Below are positions 40,353 through 43,185 of a DNA stretch of 43,185 bases, in pieces. Source of the DNA: Paulinella micropora (lineage: Eukaryota; Cercozoa; Imbricatea; Euglyphida); assembly GCA_009731375.1 (NCBI GenBank), contig BJOX01000099.1:599949-643133 (forward strand), written 5' to 3'. The translations under genes were made by a program, and so were the position numbers. Within the stretch, counting starts at the first letter, position 1. Each line of letters starts with the position of its first letter. Below the pieces are notes generated by a model that had not been told where the DNA came from, ran no database searches, and saw nothing but the letters and a program-made list of their open reading frames with translations.

Positions 40353-41630
40353 CTAAGACCTGCCTATAGTACGCGAGTACATTTTCTTCAACCCTGAGGT
40401 CCCAGGATTGGTCATGTTGCTCCGAAGGTAGTAGGCTCGGTATGCCTTGACCTCCTCGGGCAATGGGATACCCGAAGGTTCGAGCAGTCTGTAGTAAGAA
40501 TTGATATCTTCCTGCGACCACTGCAACTTTCTGAGCTCGTGTGGTTCGAGTGGACATCTCGAATCCTCCCAGATGCCGTAGAACCGGAGGGCGTGTTTTC
40601 GCTGATAGTCCTCCAATCCCACCCATACTCGCAGCGATTTGGCTTGCTCGAACAAGGTTTTGGTAAATCTCATTCGGTCCTCGTCCATCGACTTATACCG
40701 AGCGATCGCCGGTAACGGGTTGTCGCGAGACCCCCATGTGTGTGGAACATCCCATCCGAAACATGGCGGTAATTGTGCGCAGGATATCAATTCGATGTCA
40801 TTGTTGTATGCGTGATCTGGACATCGGTGAGGCCCGTATCGCTCTGGTGACGAATAAGCTCTTTCCGTGAGGTGCCATCTCCGCGAGCATCTCGGACCCC
40901 ATCTTCTCCCGCGTTTCTTTGACCCTTCACACTGTACCCTCAGGACGTTGTCCTGTTCGGTGGGCTCGTACCTCGCTTTGTCAAGGTAGTTCGAGAAGCC
41001 CCGTTCGTCGAGTGGAGGCCTTGGTGGCGGCAGGTTAATCTTGCGAGGGTTTGCCTCGAACAAGTGCGGGTCTGGGACCCAATTAACCTGGTTGCCCACC
41101 AATCGTATTCGGTACGGCTCCTTAGACGGTGCGAACGGGAACGTTCGTTCGTTGGTTGTGTGTGCGAGCGCCGGGCATTGTAGCCGCAGCCTGCGCTCCG
41201 CATCCGTGATATCTGGGTAAGGTGGGTAGATCCTGTGTACTCTACGCGTCAGTGGGTCATACGCGTATCGTACCGGTTTCTGATACTTCTCCCTTTCCCG
41301 ATCTGGGTCTTGGTTCAGGTGTAGGTCCATACCTCTCAACATCGTTTCCGTGTCGATGCGATATGGCCTACGCACTCCGGGTGCTACGACCCTCCACGTT
41401 CGCGGTGGTACCGGGCCCCGTTCTGAATACGCGTATATCGGACGGTCGATCGGTCCGTATACTCCGAATATGTTATCGGAGGCATGAAAGTACGCGGGGA
41501 ATACTTCGTCCCTGCCCCAATGTGCCGTCGGCTTCGGTGGCGGGCAGCGGTGATGCTGGTACGCCGGATCCGTGGGCCGTGGCCGCTCATCGGGCCGCTT
41601 CTCTTCGGGCGGGTTCAGCTTGTCACTTTA
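40353..41630 (-). CDS. Interrupted 891-codon frame, central part
   Basis: Open from the TAA at 41628-41630 to TAG at 40353. It starts SDKLNPPEEKRPDERPR, passes WGRDEVFPAYFHASDNIFG and VYGPIDRPIYAYSERGP, and contains YRLLEPSGIPLPEEVKAYRA. From about 40440 to 40330 the neighbouring frame looks more coding (VEENVLAYYRQVLGIPKPPL), echoing the YYRLLEPSGIP motif. Two compensating indels are therefore likely; a 69-base GT-AG intron (GTTGAAG to TGTAG) is the alternative. Function unknown. Confidence 0.6.
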
Positions 41631-41780
41631 AGCGTCGGGCTTGAGTCTATCCTCATCGCCAACTTTCTTCCAGTATCTCAAGCGTGCTTCCTCCCTAGCG
41701 TCCATCCGCGTGAGGCTCAATTCTTCGCCATAATATAGGCTCTCGTCTTCCTCTGGGATCCATCCAAATCCCGAGTGTTA
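41628..41780 (-). CDS. Interrupted frame, segment between two TAA codons
   Basis: 48 codons between TAA at 41778-41780 and TAA at 41628-41630. It reads HSGFGWIPEEDESLYYGEEL, then TRMDAREEARLRYWKKVG and DEDRLKPDA. It looks fully protein-like and shares the frame of both flanking parts, which speaks against a normal gene end at either TAA. Confidence 0.55.
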
Positions 41781-42380
41781 AGGGGTGTTCAGCCCTTCGG
41801 GATCGACGTCCTCATCCGTGTGTTGCGATGCAGGTGTACTGCTGTCCTCAGTCGGTGCCTCCCCCTCGTCAGCCGATGACTTCATAGGGGTCGTCAACAT
41901 GTCCGACTTGACTTCAGCTTTTCCCCGTGGGGATTTAGGTGTGGTCACAACACTAGCCTGAGTTGTGCCACCCGAAGGTTGAGCGGGTGTGAGCGGTGTA
42001 TTGGGACCGCCAAGGTTGCGCTGCAGGGTTTCGTTTCCCTGTGCGCCCTTGCTTGCAAGGTTGTTTGCGCCACTGCTCAGAGTGGTCATTGTGATGTGGG
42101 GTGTCCCCTCTGGTGAGGTATGTATGTGACCGCACCTGAAGTTCGCTTCCTCAGATGGGTCTGGTTCGTCCAGCTGCTCCGCTTCGCGACGCCGGTCCGC
42201 CACCGGGCTAGCTGCCGGGGTCGTTCCGGCCGGACTATCCCGCGCGGATGGAGGGAGCCGTTGCCCTTCTCCCGCGATCGTCCGTAATCCTAGGTGTACT
42301 ATCAGTATCACCAGGACCGAAGCCACGCACCCCAGGAGGAATCCCAGATACTGCTCCACCAGATGTTCGGTGCCAAACAT
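41778..42380 (-). CDS. Membrane-anchored N-terminal part of the interrupted frame
   Basis: Starts MFGTEHLVEQYLGFLLG and continues CVASVLVILIVHLGL, one clear transmembrane segment (residues ~11-32). A long Ser/Thr/Pro/Ala-rich, low-complexity region follows, ending PEGLNTP and TAA. An in-frame TAG four codons upstream of the ATG supports this start under the standard code. Taken alone it would be a 200-residue single-pass protein, but the same frame continues for 690 codons. Not recognised. Confidence 0.6.
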   Translation of the reverse strand: MFGTEHLVEQYLGFLLGCVASVLVILIVHLGLRTIAGEGQRLPPSARDSPAGTTPAASPVADRRREAEQLDEPDPSEEANFRCGHIHTSPEGTPHITMTTLSSGANNLASKGAQGNETLQRNLGGPNTPLTPAQPSGGTTQASVVTTPKSPRGKAEVKSDMLTTPMKSSADEGEAPTEDSSTPASQHTDEDVDPEGLNTP

Positions 42381-42421
42381 ACACCGCTAGGTGCCTATAT
42401 CACGCATATGTCCGTGAGTTC

Positions 42422-42455
<34 letters not shown>

Positions 42456-43185
42456 GTATGTCAGCCCAAGCACAACGAGCAATGTGCTATGTGTGTGTTG
42501 TTCTCGTGTCGGTGTTCGACTCTCTGCTCGTTTTCAAACGCTGGTCAACAGCGTGACAACGCGGGTGCACCCATGCCCCGGTCATCTTTGTTGTCCGCGT
42601 GTTCCACCCTCGCCGTACTGCGCGATTTGCGGCGGTATGTAAATAGGGACATTTTATATTTCTTAGTGGTATAGATATGCTTATGTGTATACGTAGGGCC
42701 GTCGGGTGCCTTAGAGCCCCTTCCATCCAAACAAAGAGCAAACAAGAGCGAGGATAATATTTAAGACACTCTGTGGGGAATAACTTATCATACACCACTC
42801 ATGCCATTGCCGCGGGAGGCGGGTGTGCAACTCGAGAGGAGGTGGGTATAATTTGCAATTCCAACCACATCGACGGGCTGCGCGTCAACATAGTTAGCCC
42901 GAAGCTATTCCGACCCCTGGTGGAACACCAACTACTAGCCCGTCAAGATACCTTCAGGGCCGTCGCACCTCACGGAGGGTAAGGCAGGGTCTTTTCCCGT
43001 GTATCATGTCATGTTAGGCTCTCTTTTGCTATCTCTAAGAAGAATGGACTTGGGTAGTATTTTAACAGATATGGAGTCCAAAGCCGTGTCCCTTTCCTAT
43101 GGCTAGTTTCTTACTGTTGCTACCCAGTATTGGTCTTTGGATCTCGCATACTACCCGCGTTAACTATGCTTGTGAGGTGTCACAC
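42381..43185. other. Upstream region with AT repeat; edge of the window
   Basis: (AT)n at 42423-42453, otherwise unique. The plus strand has an open stretch at about 42830-42980, described separately. The promoter of the minus-strand frame would lie here, but no element is recognisable. Confidence 0.4.
42833..42980 (+). CDS. Candidate exon ending at a strong donor
   Basis: The plus-strand frame reads EEVGIICNSNHIDGLRVNIV, then KLFRPLVEHQLLARQDTF and RAVAPHGG. It meets GG|GTAAGG, a good splice donor, at about 42979. The 5' end is not placed. Composition is protein-like, but the family is not recognised. Confidence 0.3.

Overview
The window is eukaryotic nuclear DNA from a protist- or alga-like organism with small exons and introns made largely of microsatellite. 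The evidence is GT-AG introns with consistent phases, assembly gaps and about 25 kb of (GATA)n, (TATG)n, (TACA)n, (AG)n, (TTTATC)n and (CAAT)n tracts. I cannot name the species. Nothing looks bacterial: no operons and no Shine-Dalgarno-led genes. Nearly all the long open frames of bases 1-25,000 are translated repeats and are not reported as genes.

Bases 1-25,550, minus strand. The short non-repetitive islands between the microsatellites are exons of one large gene. Reading downwards, I recover two exons resembling a metalloprotease prodomain (25.5 and 23.7 kb) and a metzincin (M12B/ADAM-like) catalytic domain (18.5-11.6 kb), with zinc site HELGHNFGAGH and Met-turn GGIMDYG. A disintegrin-like module (11.0-9.2 kb), a cysteine-rich module (8.7 and 7.2 kb), a Pro/Thr linker (6.3 kb) and PAN/Apple-like pieces (5.5-1.1 kb) follow. 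All thirteen consecutive junctions from the 18.5 kb exon to the 4.1 kb exon join GT-AG splice sites in matching phase. The protein is probably a secreted or surface metalloprotease. Around almost every exon the intron carries tandem, truncated copies of that exon's own splice junction, each capped by microsatellite.

Bases 25,550-34,560. This mixed region holds a repeat family in both orientations, a long hairpin, a relic of an IS630/Tc1/mariner-type transposase and two facing copies of a ~470-bp dispersed repeat. It also has a plus-strand set of three phase-matched exons encoding a NUMOD1-like helix-turn-helix module (28.9, 30.6 and 31.5 kb). At 33.0-34.0 kb, minus strand, lies a two-exon DDE transposase.

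Bases 34,560-38,000 are AT-rich with few open frames and contain a foldback (MITE-like) element. Bases 38,000-43,185 are GC-richer. Their main feature is a single minus-strand frame of 891 codons (42,380-39,708) that begins with a membrane anchor. It is broken by two in-frame TAA codons and one short frame disturbance, and its function is unknown.
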